Source: an uncultured Myxococcaceae bacterium
Lineage (GTDB): Bacteria; Myxococcota_A; Polyangia; Polyangiales; Ga0077539
Direction: 5' to 3'
Length of the DNA: 55,173 bases
Assembly (NCBI GenBank): GCA_945952225.1
Contig: CAMFHP010000048.1
Coordinates: forward strand, 1-55,173
Part shown: positions 8,591 through 16,778 of the stretch, one piece after another
Layout of the letters: every line of letters starts with the position of its first letter
Position numbering within the stretch: the first letter of the stretch is position 1
Made by a program: the position numbers and the translations under genes
The notes under the pieces: generated by a model
Database searches by the model: none
Seen by the model: only the letters and a program-made list of their open reading frames with translations
Told to the model about the DNA's origin: nothing

Positions 8591-11434
8591 GTGATTGCCC
8601 CTTCGTTTCGCGGGGCCGCGCGCGTGGCGCTGGCCCTCGTTCTCGCCGCGCCGAGCGCCTCTGCCCGCTGCCTCGTGCGCCCCTCCCCCGACGGCGCCTT
8701 CTCGACCTGGCTCGTGACGGGCCCGCACCGCCTCGGCGCGCTCACGCCGCGTCCCTCGTGGGAGGCCTTGTTTCAAAGCATCCTGAGCGATCCGTCGCGG
8801 GGCCCCGGGGTCCCCGTCGATGCGCTCCATCCGTCGGCGTCGGGCACGGCGCCGACGTGGCGCCCCGCGGCTTCGAACCGCGCGTGGCTCGACGTGGGCG
8901 CGGCGGTCGGTGGACGCGGCGCGCGGGTCGCCTTCGCGGGCGTGACGCTCCGTGTGACGCGCGCAGGCCGTCGCACGCTGCTGCTCGGCACCGACGACGC
9001 GATGGCCGTGTGGCTCGACGGACGCGAGCTCGCGCGGAGCACGCGCCCCCGCGAGTCCCTCGACGACCTCGACGTCGTGCCCCTCGACCTCACCGCGGGC
9101 GAGCACCGACTCGTGGTGAAGCTCGCCTCGCGCGGAGACCTCGACCTCTTCGCGCGCCTCGTCGACGACAGCCTCTCGGCCGATCCCGACGTGCAGATCG
9201 CGCTCGCCGACGTCGACGATGCGACCTGCGACCAGCTCGCGGGCCGCGCGGCCTCGATCGCGCTCACACGACGTGCGCTGCGCGAGGGCGTGGGCCTCCG
9301 CGTCGACGTGACCTTTCCCGGCGGGTCCGCGATGCGTGAAGGAGAGACCTCGCGCGAGCTCCGCTTCGAATGGACGCCCTCGACGGGCGCGGCCATCACG
9401 CGCACCGCGACCTTCACCGCGCCGGACACGGTGCGCTTCGAAGACCTCGTTCGCGGGGACGCGCAGGGCTCGGCGCTCGTGCGCGTGGGGAGCGCGTCGC
9501 AGCGGTTCACCGTGCGCGTCGACCCGACGGTGCGGGCCGCGCTGGTGCGTGCGTCGGAGGTGCTCCCTCCCCTCGATCCTGCGTACGGAGACGACGCGCC
9601 GCTCACGCTCCCTGCCCCGCCGCACGCGACCGATGCGCTGCCCGCGGGCTCGATCTGGTCGGTGGAGCGCACCGCGGAGCGCCTCGCAGGGCTGGTCGCC
9701 GAGGCCGACGCCGACGCGGCCCATCAGCTCGCGGAGGCGCGGTGGTTGAACGAGCTCCTCGACGACCTCGCGGCGGGCCGCGACCCCTACGCGCGACGCA
9801 CCGGCGCCATCCGACGCGCGTACCGCTCGCCCCTCGACGGCGCGCTGCAGGAGTACTCGGTGTACATCCCGCCGTCGTACCGCCGCGACCGCGCGATGCC
9901 GCTCGTGATGGGGCTCCACGGGCTCCACGGCACGGCGCATCGGATGCTGCCGATTCTCACGGGCTTCTACGACGAAGACGAACCGCGCACGCACGCCGAC
10001 CGCTGGCTTCCGCCGATGCCCGAGACGCGCGCGATCTTCGTAGCGCCCTACGGATACGGCGACGCCGCGTATCGACAGCAGGGCGAGTACGACGTGCTGC
10101 GCGTGCTCGACGAGGTGCGCGCGGCCTATCGCATCGACGAGGCGCGCACGTACATGACGGGCCTCTCCATGGGCGGCATCGGCGCGGCGTGGGTGCCCTT
10201 TCATCACCCCGACGTGTTCGCCGCGGTGGCCTCGCTCTGCGGCTATCACAGCTATTTCGTGCGGCAGGACACGCGCGGCGCCCGACGCCCGTGGGAGGTC
10301 TTTCTCATGGAGCTGCGTTCGAACGCGCACTACGCGGAGAACGGGCTCCACACGCCCCTCTACGTGGTGCAGGGCACGCTCGATCGGCCCATCACGAACA
10401 GCACCGTGCTCACGGAGCGGTACACGCAGCTCGGGTACACGCTGCGCAGCGAGTTCCCCACGCTCGATCACAACGTGTGGAGCACCACGTACGCCGACGG
10501 GCGCATCGTGCCGTACTTCACGCAGTACACCCGCGAGCGCGCGCCCCGCACGCTGCGCTTCCGCACCCCAGAGCTTCGCTGGAACCGCGCGTGGTGGCTC
10601 ACCGTCGACGCGCTCACGGGCCCGCACGACGGCGTCACGCAGCGCACCGGGCACTGGGGCGACGTCACCCTCGACACCCGCGCCGACGGCACCGGAACGG
10701 GCACCACGCAGGGCGTCGCCGCGCTCACGCTCACCCCGCCCCGCGAAGGATGGAACGCCTCGGCCCGCGCACTCACGCTCACGCTCGACGGCGACCGCGT
10801 GACGGCGCCCTTCGACACGGCGACCTCGTTCGTGCGCGAGGGCGGACACTGGCGCGCGGGGCCGCGGGTGACGGCGCGCGCCGGCGGCACGATCCGCGAG
10901 GTGTTCGACACGCCGATGCTCTTTGTCGTGGGCACGGGCGACGGCGCCGAGGTGCGCGCGAACGAGCGCATGGCCCGACACCTCGCCGTGAAATCGAGCG
11001 TGCGGGCGCGCTACGCGATCGTGCGCGACGACGCGTACACCGAGGCCATGGGCGCAGGGCGAACGCTCGTGCTCGTGGGCCGCAGCAACCGACTCCTCGC
11101 GCGCTGGGCCGACCGCCTCCCGATCCGCGTGGATGCGTCGGGCGTGACCGTGGGCGAGCGACGCTTCGCGGGTGACGACGTGGGCGCGATGTTCACCGCG
11201 CCGAACCCCGACGACCCCACGCGCGTGCTCCTCGTGGTGGCCGGTGCGACGCCGCTCGCGACGTTGCGCGCGCGTGCGCTGCCCGACCTGCTGCCCGAGT
11301 ACGTGGTCTTCGACCGACGGGTCGAAGCTGCGCGCGGAAGGGTGATCCTCGGCGCCGAGGCCTCCGTGCTCGACGCGGGGTGGTTCGACGATCGGGGCGC
11401 AGCGATTCCCGCTTCGCAGGCGATCGTTCGGTGA
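8591..11434 (+). CDS. Large secreted multidomain alpha/beta-hydrolase (esterase/peptidase-like)
   Basis: 947 residues with a cleavable signal (ALALVLAAPSASA). Residues about 30-200 form a beta-sandwich resembling PA14/galactose-binding modules (TLLLGTDDAMAVWLDGREL; LTAGEHRLVVKLASRGD). The central domain, about 390-640, is a PHB-depolymerase/prolyl-oligopeptidase-like hydrolase: GLHGLHG oxyanion segment, GLSMGG with nucleophile Ser526, acid in VVQGTLDRPITNST and His in LDHNVW. The C-terminal 280 residues are beta-rich and include FDTPMLFVVGTGDGAE, as in some secreted dipeptidyl-type esterases. It should cleave an ester or peptide bond outside the cytoplasm; substrate unknown. GTG is chosen because the divergent gene and a TAGAGT hexamer lie immediately upstream. 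Confidence 0.82.
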   Translation: MIAPSFRGAARVALALVLAAPSASARCLVRPSPDGAFSTWLVTGPHRLGALTPRPSWEALFQSILSDPSRGPGVPVDALHPSASGTAPTWRPAASNRAWLDVGAAVGGRGARVAFAGVTLRVTRAGRRTLLLGTDDAMAVWLDGRELARSTRPRESLDDLDVVPLDLTAGEHRLVVKLASRGDLDLFARLVDDSLSADPDVQIALADVDDATCDQLAGRAASIALTRRALREGVGLRVDVTFPGGSAMREGETSRELRFEWTPSTGAAITRTATFTAPDTVRFEDLVRGDAQGSALVRVGSASQRFTVRVDPTVRAALVRASEVLPPLDPAYGDDAPLTLPAPPHATDALPAGSIWSVERTAERLAGLVAEADADAAHQLAEARWLNELLDDLAAGRDPYARRTGAIRRAYRSPLDGALQEYSVYIPPSYRRDRAMPLVMGLHGLHGTAHRMLPILTGFYDEDEPRTHADRWLPPMPETRAIFVAPYGYGDAAYRQQGEYDVLRVLDEVRAAYRIDEARTYMTGLSMGGIGAAWVPFHHPDVFAAVASLCGYHSYFVRQDTRGARRPWEVFLMELRSNAHYAENGLHTPLYVVQGTLDRPITNSTVLTERYTQLGYTLRSEFPTLDHNVWSTTYADGRIVPYFTQYTRERAPRTLRFRTPELRWNRAWWLTVDALTGPHDGVTQRTGHWGDVTLDTRADGTGTGTTQGVAALTLTPPREGWNASARALTLTLDGDRVTAPFDTATSFVREGGHWRAGPRVTARAGGTIREVFDTPMLFVVGTGDGAEVRANERMARHLAVKSSVRARYAIVRDDAYTEAMGAGRTLVLVGRSNRLLARWADRLPIRVDASGVTVGERRFAGDDVGAMFTAPNPDDPTRVLLVVAGATPLATLRARALPDLLPEYVVFDRRVEAARGRVILGAEASVLDAGWFDDRGAAIPASQAIVR

Positions 11435-11521
11435 CCGGGCTTCGAACGTCGGGGTGAGCCCGCACGGCCGCGTCGGGTGCTTGCGTCGGGCGTTGCGGTG
11501 CTGACAGCATCGCCGACCACC

Positions 11522-12631
11522 ATGATGCGATCTCGCTGGATCCTTGGCTTCACCGCGCTCTCGATCGTCGCGTGCGGCAGCGACAAGCCGCCGGGCAGTC
11601 AGAGCGGCAACCCCGACGTGACGCTGCTCGACATCACGCTCGTCGACCGCGTGACGCCCGCCGACACCGCGACCGGCGATGGCACCGTCGCCGATGCACC
11701 CACCGACGTCCTTCGCACCGACGCGGGCATGGACGCGACGCGCGCCGACGTCACCGACGTGCCCGACGCGCCCGATGTGAACACCTCGGTGCCCGGCCTG
11801 TGTCAGTGGTCGTACGGCGACCTCGCGGGCTTCGCGGTGCGCATGGCCCTCTGTGCGTCGCAGCCCGCGCAGAACGCGCTCAACACGTACTTCAGCCCCG
11901 AGAACTGGGAGGGCGGATCGCTCGCGCTCCGCGCGTGTCCGTCGCTGCGCTGCGTGGCCGACATGACCTCGCCGGGCACGTGTGCGACCTGGCTGGGCGC
12001 GTGCCTCAAGTACGACATCACCCCGGCCCCCGATGCGGGCTGCGCGACGCCCGCAGCCTCGTGCGAGGGAACGCCCCCGACGACGTACCGCCAGTGTCGC
12101 GACGGCGTCGAGGTGCGCGACAACTGCATGGCCCTCGGTCGTCGCTGCGTGGCCGCGGGCGGCGAGGCGGCGTGTGTGCCCAACGCGGGCGACGCGTGCG
12201 CGGCGGGCGCGCCGATGCGCTGCAACGGCAACGTGCTCGAAGCGTGCGTGCTCGGCACCTACACCCCGATGCGCAACTGCACGGTCACCGCGGGCGTGTG
12301 CGACGCGACGGCGGGCACCTGCCGCGGCGCGGGCGCGGAGTGCACGGGCAACGCGGTCGACTGCGACGGCACGCAGCTCCGCGAGTGTCGCGGCGGTCGG
12401 TGGCACACGATCGACTGCGGACGGCTCCTCACCGGCGCGACCTGCCAGACCGTGAACGGCCACTCGTTCTGCGGCGTGGACCGCGAGTGCGACCCGACCG
12501 TCGCTGCGGCCAGCGGCGCGTGCGATGCGAACACCCTCGTGCTCTGCGCGGGCGGCCGCACGTACCGCTACGCCTGCGAGGCGCGCAACGGCTTCTCGCG
12601 CTGCGAGACGGGCCGCGGCTGCGTGAACTGA
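11522..12631 (+). CDS. Cys-rich lipoprotein with acidic linker
   Basis: 369 residues from the first of two adjacent ATG codons. MMRSRWILGFTALSIVAC is a lipoprotein signal with an IVAC lipobox, followed by about 80 residues of Asp/Thr/Ala-rich linker (DVTDVPDAPDVN). The folded part has about 30 cysteines in short units of the form C-x-G-x-L-x-E/R-C (CNGNVLEACVLGTY, CDGTQLRECRGGRW, CDANTLVLCAGGRTY), reminiscent of repeat units in secreted myxobacterial proteins of unknown function. Disulfide stabilisation outside the cell is inferred. TTGCGT and ACAGCA (17-base spacing) precede the start and might be a promoter. An in-frame upstream ORF extension to 11477 is not supported because it would bury the signal peptide. 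Confidence 0.75.
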   Translation: MMRSRWILGFTALSIVACGSDKPPGSQSGNPDVTLLDITLVDRVTPADTATGDGTVADAPTDVLRTDAGMDATRADVTDVPDAPDVNTSVPGLCQWSYGDLAGFAVRMALCASQPAQNALNTYFSPENWEGGSLALRACPSLRCVADMTSPGTCATWLGACLKYDITPAPDAGCATPAASCEGTPPTTYRQCRDGVEVRDNCMALGRRCVAAGGEAACVPNAGDACAAGAPMRCNGNVLEACVLGTYTPMRNCTVTAGVCDATAGTCRGAGAECTGNAVDCDGTQLRECRGGRWHTIDCGRLLTGATCQTVNGHSFCGVDRECDPTVAAASGACDANTLVLCAGGRTYRYACEARNGFSRCETGRGCVN

Positions 12632-12650
12632 TCCCCGCTCCTCCGACCGC

Positions 12651-13448
12651 TCAACGCATCAGCAGCGCGAGCACCGCGTCGTCGTCGGCGGAGGCGCTCT
12701 CGCCCTTCTCCCAGTCCTTGTCGAGCCACGTCCACGCGGGTCCGCCGTCGAAGCATCCGGCGCCGCGCTCGTCGGGCGTACACACCACGCGCACGTGAAA
12801 ATGGTCGTCGTGTGGCGCGCTGTCGCCGGGCTGATGGAGCAGCGCCTCGGCGCGCTCGATGATCCACAACGGGCGCGACTGCGCGCGGGCGTGCGTGAGG
12901 AGCAGCGTGCGGATCCACGCGGCCACGAAGACCCGCGTGATGCCCACGGCCTCGGCGCGCACGAGCGACTCGACGACGGACCAGTTGCGCGCGGTGTCGA
13001 AGCGCAGCGCGACGGGCCAGCGCACCGAGGCGCCGTCGCGGTCGTAGCGCACGAACTCGGGGGTGATCACCGGCGCGTCGGTGAGCGCGTCGCGCGTGAA
13101 GAACAGCAGGTCGACGTCGCGCCCCGCGCGGTGCGAGGCGTGGCGCGGAATCTGTCCGCCGCGCACGTCGGAGATGTCGCCCACGACGAGTGGAACCGCG
13201 GGGTTCGTGGTGCCCACGGCGCGCGCCACCTGACGCACCATCGAGACGATCCGCGGCGTGCCCCAGTGGTGGCCGCCCTGCGCGTCGGTGCGCAGAACCT
13301 GCCATCCGCGGCCGCGATCGGGGAGGCGCTCGCCGCGCGCGAGCCAGCCCGACGAGGGACGACCGTGCGAGCCCGCGAGGCGCGACGTGGCCGCGCAGCC
13401 TTCGAGCAGCAGGAGCGTTGCGAGCGCGAGCGCGCGGCCGGAGAGCAT
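12651..13448 (-). CDS. mepA: Penicillin-insensitive murein endopeptidase (M74), lipoprotein
   Basis: Cleaves D-alanyl-meso-diaminopimelyl cross-links in peptidoglycan. The 265-residue protein begins MLSGRALALATLLLLEGC, a lipoprotein signal, unlike the periplasmic E. coli enzyme. Zinc-site motifs of peptidase family M74 are intact: HRAGRDVDLLFF (H-x2-G-x3-D) in the middle and HDDHFHVRV near the C-terminus, with WGTPRIV as a further family block. The start at 13448 is favoured because TATACG, a good -10, lies 11 bases upstream; codons further upstream encode low-complexity sequence. The gene ends 19 bases from the convergent lipoprotein gene. Confidence 0.9.
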   Translation of the reverse strand: MLSGRALALATLLLLEGCAATSRLAGSHGRPSSGWLARGERLPDRGRGWQVLRTDAQGGHHWGTPRIVSMVRQVARAVGTTNPAVPLVVGDISDVRGGQIPRHASHRAGRDVDLLFFTRDALTDAPVITPEFVRYDRDGASVRWPVALRFDTARNWSVVESLVRAEAVGITRVFVAAWIRTLLLTHARAQSRPLWIIERAEALLHQPGDSAPHDDHFHVRVVCTPDERGAGCFDGGPAWTWLDKDWEKGESASADDDAVLALLMR

Positions 13449-13459
13449 CGCGGCGGCGA

Positions 13460-13490
13460 CGTATAGCAGCCCGCCGCGTCGCGGGGCCAA
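13460..13490 (-). promoter_or_regulatory. mepA promoter candidate, leaderless spacing
   Basis: On the - strand TTGGCC (13490-13485) is followed after 19 bases by TATACG (13465-13460), which ends 11 bases before the mepA ATG. No Shine-Dalgarno is present. The rest of the 206-base divergent gap up to the TPR gene shows no RNA gene or further clear signal, except a TTGACC at 13503-13508 on the + strand. Confidence 0.5.
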
Positions 13491-13654
13491 CGCGCGACCG
13501 TCTTGACCCGCGAGCGCAAAAGGTTGGATGGTCCCGGGCCTCCCTCCTGGCAGCACAGACCCCATCGGGCCGCGTGCGCGCAGCGGTTCGAGCGCGATGC
13601 CCGCGCCGACGCGCGAAGGTCCGCCCGGAGGCAACGAGGCAGTACATCGTGGGA

Positions 13655-14713
13655 ATGGATCCGTTGTCAGCGCACCTCGACCGCGGCTTCGAACTGCTCG
13701 CGCAGGGCGATGCGCGCGGCGCCCGGGCGTGCGCACGCAGGGCGCTTGAGATCGACGGCAGCTCGCCGGAGGCGCACAACCTCCTCGGCCAGGCGGCCTC
13801 GCAGGAGGGCGAGTACGACACCGCGATGGAGCACTTTCGCACGGCGATGGCGCTCGACGACGGCTACCCCGACCCGATGCTCAACGCCGCCGAGCTGTTG
13901 ATCCATCCGTTGCAGGACTTCGAAGGCGCCATCGAGCTCTGCGACGAGGTGCTCGAGTTCGTCGACACGCGCGACGAGATCGTCGACGCGATGATGCTCA
14001 AGGTCGACGCGCTCCTCGCCCGCGGCGACGACGCCGACGCGAAGCGCGTGCTCGACGCCCTGCCCGAAGGACCCTTCGAAGCCCCGGGGCAGTCGTTCAT
14101 GGTGGGCCGCGCGCGCTTCGAAGTGGGCGACCACGCGCTCGCCGAGACGCACCTCGAAGCGGCCCTGCGCGAAGACCCGCGCAACCCCGACGCGCACTAC
14201 TACCTCGGCCTCGTGCGCGACAAGCGCCGCGACTGGCGGGGCGCCGCGATGGCCTTTCTCGAAGCCCGCGGCATCGACCGCGAGGGGCCGCGTCCTCCGT
14301 GGTCGCTCCCGCACGACCAGTTCTATCGGGCGGTGATCAAGGTGCTCGAATCGCTCGACCCTGCGGTCTCGCGCCCCCTCGAAGGCGCGCTCGTCGTGGT
14401 CGACGAGGTGCCCGGCGCCGAGGTGGTGGCCGACGGCGTCGATCCCCGCGCGCCGGTGCTCATCGAGGGCCTCCCCGTGGCGGGCTTCGAGGGCGACGCG
14501 CGCATGCCCCGCGTGTTCGTGTACCAGCGCAACGTGGAGCGCCTCTGCGCCGCCGTCGAAGACATCGAAGACGAGGTGGCCCACCAGATCCACGACGAGC
14601 TGCTCCACGTGCTCGGCGACGCGGCGGCCTCACCCCGGGTGACGCCCTCGACGAAGCCCGCGGCCGTGGCCGACGACGACGCGCGCAAGAAGCCGCGCAA
14701 GGGCCGCAACTAG
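13655..14713 (+). CDS. TPR protein with degenerate zincin-like C-terminal domain
   Basis: 352 residues. Residues 1-220 contain TPR units (ARRALEIDGSSPEAHNLLGQ, GEYDTAMEHFRTAMALDDGY, ETHLEAALREDPRNPDAHYY). The C-terminal part, MPRVFVYQRNVERLC followed by EDEVAHQIHDELLHVLG, resembles the Zincin_1 metallopeptidase-like domain, but the HExxH zinc motif reads DELLH (about 314-318), so it is probably not a protease. The tail is basic (KKPRKGRN). TPR domains bind proteins, so a scaffold or adaptor role is likely, and the catalytic fold may serve binding only. A GTG six bases upstream is an alternative start. It heads a + strand cluster with two methyltransferases (21-base gap). Confidence 0.75.
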   Translation: MDPLSAHLDRGFELLAQGDARGARACARRALEIDGSSPEAHNLLGQAASQEGEYDTAMEHFRTAMALDDGYPDPMLNAAELLIHPLQDFEGAIELCDEVLEFVDTRDEIVDAMMLKVDALLARGDDADAKRVLDALPEGPFEAPGQSFMVGRARFEVGDHALAETHLEAALREDPRNPDAHYYLGLVRDKRRDWRGAAMAFLEARGIDREGPRPPWSLPHDQFYRAVIKVLESLDPAVSRPLEGALVVVDEVPGAEVVADGVDPRAPVLIEGLPVAGFEGDARMPRVFVYQRNVERLCAAVEDIEDEVAHQIHDELLHVLGDAAASPRVTPSTKPAAVADDDARKKPRKGRN

Positions 14714-14734
14714 GGCCCTGGCGCATTCCCCGAC

Positions 14735-15514
14735 GTGACCCTCACGAGCCCCACCGAGAGAGCGGAGCCCACCGCCGTGGCCGACGACGAGCAAGCGATC
14801 GACACCGACGCGCAGCGCATCCGCGCGAACCCCCTCCTCCACGAGATCTACCGCGACGTGTACGCACGTCTGCTCGCCGAGGTGCCCCCTACGGAGTACC
14901 CGCGGCTGTTGGAGCTCGGCTCGGGCGGAGGCTTCTTTCGTGACTTCGCCCCGCACGCGATCACGAGCGAGTGCGTGCCCTCGCCGAGAGTCGACCGCGT
15001 GGTCGACGCGTGCCGCATCGCCGAGCACTTCGAACCCGCGAGCCTCGACGCGATCGCGGCCTTCGACGTGTTCCACCATCTGCCCGACGCCGCGGGCTTT
15101 CTGCGCGGGAGCGAGACCGTGCTGCGCCCCGGCGGACGGATCGTGATGGTCGAGCCCTGGTACACGCCCGTGGGCCAGTACTTCCACTCGGTGCTCCACC
15201 ACGAGCCGCACCTTAAAGACCCCAACGACTGGCGCGTCGTCGGCGAGGGGCGCATGGCCGGTGCGAACACGCGCCTCCCCACGAGCGTGTTCCGCGACTC
15301 CGATCCGCGCTTCGCACGGGAGTTTCCCGCGCTGCGCATCGTGAAGCGCGAGCCCTTTCACAAGTGGCTCTACCTCCTGAGCGGCGGGCTCAAGCTCAAC
15401 ACCCGCATCCCGGGCTTCATCGCCCGTCGCCTCGTCGCCCTCGACCGCCGCGTGCGCGCGGGTGACGACCTCCTCGGGCTCTTCGCGCTCCTCGTCGTCG
15501 AGCGCGTTCGCTGA
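14735..15514 (+). CDS. SAM-dependent methyltransferase, class I
   Basis: 259 residues from a GTG start. The Rossmann SAM-binding motif I is LLELGSGGGFFRDF at about residues 59-72, with VVDACRIAEHF and LDAIAAFDVFHHLPD as motifs II-III, then VLRPGGRIVMVEP. The HHLPD and post-motif layout fit the Methyltransf_11 group; a hydrophobic C-terminal stretch (FHKWLYLLSGGL ... LLGLFALLVVERVR) suggests a membrane-associated substrate such as a lipid or polyprenyl compound, but this is inference. It follows the TPR gene by 21 bases and precedes a second methyltransferase by 19, consistent with one operon. Confidence 0.85.
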   Translation: MTLTSPTERAEPTAVADDEQAIDTDAQRIRANPLLHEIYRDVYARLLAEVPPTEYPRLLELGSGGGFFRDFAPHAITSECVPSPRVDRVVDACRIAEHFEPASLDAIAAFDVFHHLPDAAGFLRGSETVLRPGGRIVMVEPWYTPVGQYFHSVLHHEPHLKDPNDWRVVGEGRMAGANTRLPTSVFRDSDPRFAREFPALRIVKREPFHKWLYLLSGGLKLNTRIPGFIARRLVALDRRVRAGDDLLGLFALLVVERVR

Positions 15515-15533
15515 CCACAGCACGGCACCCTCC

Positions 15534-16190
15534 ATGGCACCGCAGATCACGCTCGACGCCATCCGCCGCTTTCCCAAGAACGGCCCGACGGACCCGATCC
15601 GCTACTACGCCCACCCGGTCACGGGCTGGCTCTTTCGCGAGCGCGTGAACCTCGGCCTGCGCCTCCTCGGCGAGCGCCGCTACACCCGCGCGCTCGAAGT
15701 GGGCTACGGCTCCGGCGCGGTGCTCACGGCCCTCGCCCGCGTGGCCGACGCCCTCGAAGGGGTCGACCTCGACGCCGACCCCGCCATCGCGCAGCGCACG
15801 CTCGATGTGTTCTCGGTGCGCGCCGACCTGCGCCAGGGCAACGCGTACGAGCTCCCCTACGACGACGCGCGCTTCGACCTCGTGGCCTCGTTCTCGACCT
15901 TCGAACACCTCGCGGAGTTCGAGCGCGCGCTGCGCGAGGTACGCCGTGTGCTCACGCCGCGCGGGCACTTTCTCCTCGGCATGCCCGCGGTCAACAAGCT
16001 CATGGAAGCGGGCTTTCTCGCCATCGGCTTCAAGGGCATCAACGACCACCACGTGACCACGCCGCAGCAGGTCGCCGCGAGCTTCGAGGCCTGCGGATTC
16101 CGCGTCGTGCGTGAGGCCCGTCTGACGCTCCCCGCGCCTGGATTCCCCGGCGTTCCCGTCTACTTCGACTGGCTCCTCGAAGCGCGCTGA
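15534..16190 (+). CDS. SAM-dependent methyltransferase, class I
   Basis: 218 residues starting at MAPQITLD. SAM motif I is ALEVGYGSGAVLTALA (about 47-62), acidic loop LEGVDLDADP, then FDLVASFSTFEHLAEF and VLTPRGHFLLGMP. The EHLAEF and the FKGINDHHVTTPQQ segment resemble enzymes acting on small molecules or glycans in cell-surface loci; the acceptor cannot be determined. It differs strongly from the neighbouring methyltransferase, so the two probably modify different sites rather than being a recent duplication. The frame is open to 15462 but the added residues are Ser-rich and belong to the previous gene's 3' end. Confidence 0.85.
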   Translation: MAPQITLDAIRRFPKNGPTDPIRYYAHPVTGWLFRERVNLGLRLLGERRYTRALEVGYGSGAVLTALARVADALEGVDLDADPAIAQRTLDVFSVRADLRQGNAYELPYDDARFDLVASFSTFEHLAEFERALREVRRVLTPRGHFLLGMPAVNKLMEAGFLAIGFKGINDHHVTTPQQVAASFEACGFRVVREARLTLPAPGFPGVPVYFDWLLEAR

Positions 16191-16302
16191 ACCGTCGCAT
16201 GTGTCGCCTCGCCACGGTGCGAAGCGCCACGGTGACCGCACGCTGCACACGCTCCTCGCGCAGCCGCGCCGTGGGGTCTGCTTCGTGCACCGCGCCCTCC
16301 GC

Positions 16303-16743
16303 ATGGCAGACGGATCCGGCAGCCTCTTCAACGCCCTTCCGGTGACGCGCCGCCGTGTGGCCGTGGTCGCCGATGACGAGCCGCTGGTGGCGCGCGCCAT
16401 CACGGCGCTCCTCCAGGTCGAAGGCTTCGACGTGGTGACCGTGTCCAACGGGGTCGAGCTCGTCGAGCTCCTCCGCGAGCGCCACACGCGCGGCGTCGAC
16501 CGTCCCGCGTTGGTGATCTCCGACGTGAACATGCCCTGGCTCTCGGGGCCCGACGCGCTGCTCGCGGCGCGCCCGCTCCTCGATGCGACCACCGTGGCGG
16601 TGATGAGCTCGCACGTCTCCGACGACCTCGTGGGACGTGTGCTTCCGCTCGGCGCGTCGGTGTACGCGAAGCCCGTGTCGCCCGCGTCGCTGCACGCGCT
16701 GGCCGAGCGCGCGCGATCGGTGACGGCGCCGTCGGAGCCTTGA
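16303..16743 (+). CDS. Stand-alone response-regulator receiver protein
   Basis: 146 residues containing one CheY-like receiver domain and no output domain. Acidic pocket is VVADDEP, phosphoacceptor Asp is in LVISDVNMPWLSG, the switch Ser is in VAVMSSH and the conserved Lys in YAKPVSP. Such single-domain receivers pass phosphate between kinases or bind a partner protein. No kinase is adjacent; the CheA-like kinase at 27770-29902 lacks its own receiver and is one candidate partner, purely by inference. The start is uncertain: an in-frame GTG at 16201 would add 34 residues of poor homology. Its TGA overlaps the potential TTG start of dinB. Confidence 0.8.
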   Translation: MADGSGSLFNALPVTRRRVAVVADDEPLVARAITALLQVEGFDVVTVSNGVELVELLRERHTRGVDRPALVISDVNMPWLSGPDALLAARPLLDATTVAVMSSHVSDDLVGRVLPLGASVYAKPVSPASLHALAERARSVTAPSEP

Positions 16744-16778
16744 CGCTCGCCAACGCTCGGAGGCCCAATGGCGCCCCG

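Noticed and set aside
11437-11461. GGGCT/AGCCC stem as terminator after the large esterase gene
   Set aside because: Only five base pairs around a loop of 15, not significant in this base composition.
13449-13654. Possible tRNA or small RNA gene in the longest gene-free stretch
   Set aside because: No cloverleaf or strong hairpin with conserved tRNA bases could be found; only the promoter candidate is visible.
16201-16302. In-frame GTG at 16201 as the start of the receiver protein
   Set aside because: The 34 extra residues are Arg/His-rich and receiver domains begin near the residues following the ATG at 16303; the choice remains uncertain.
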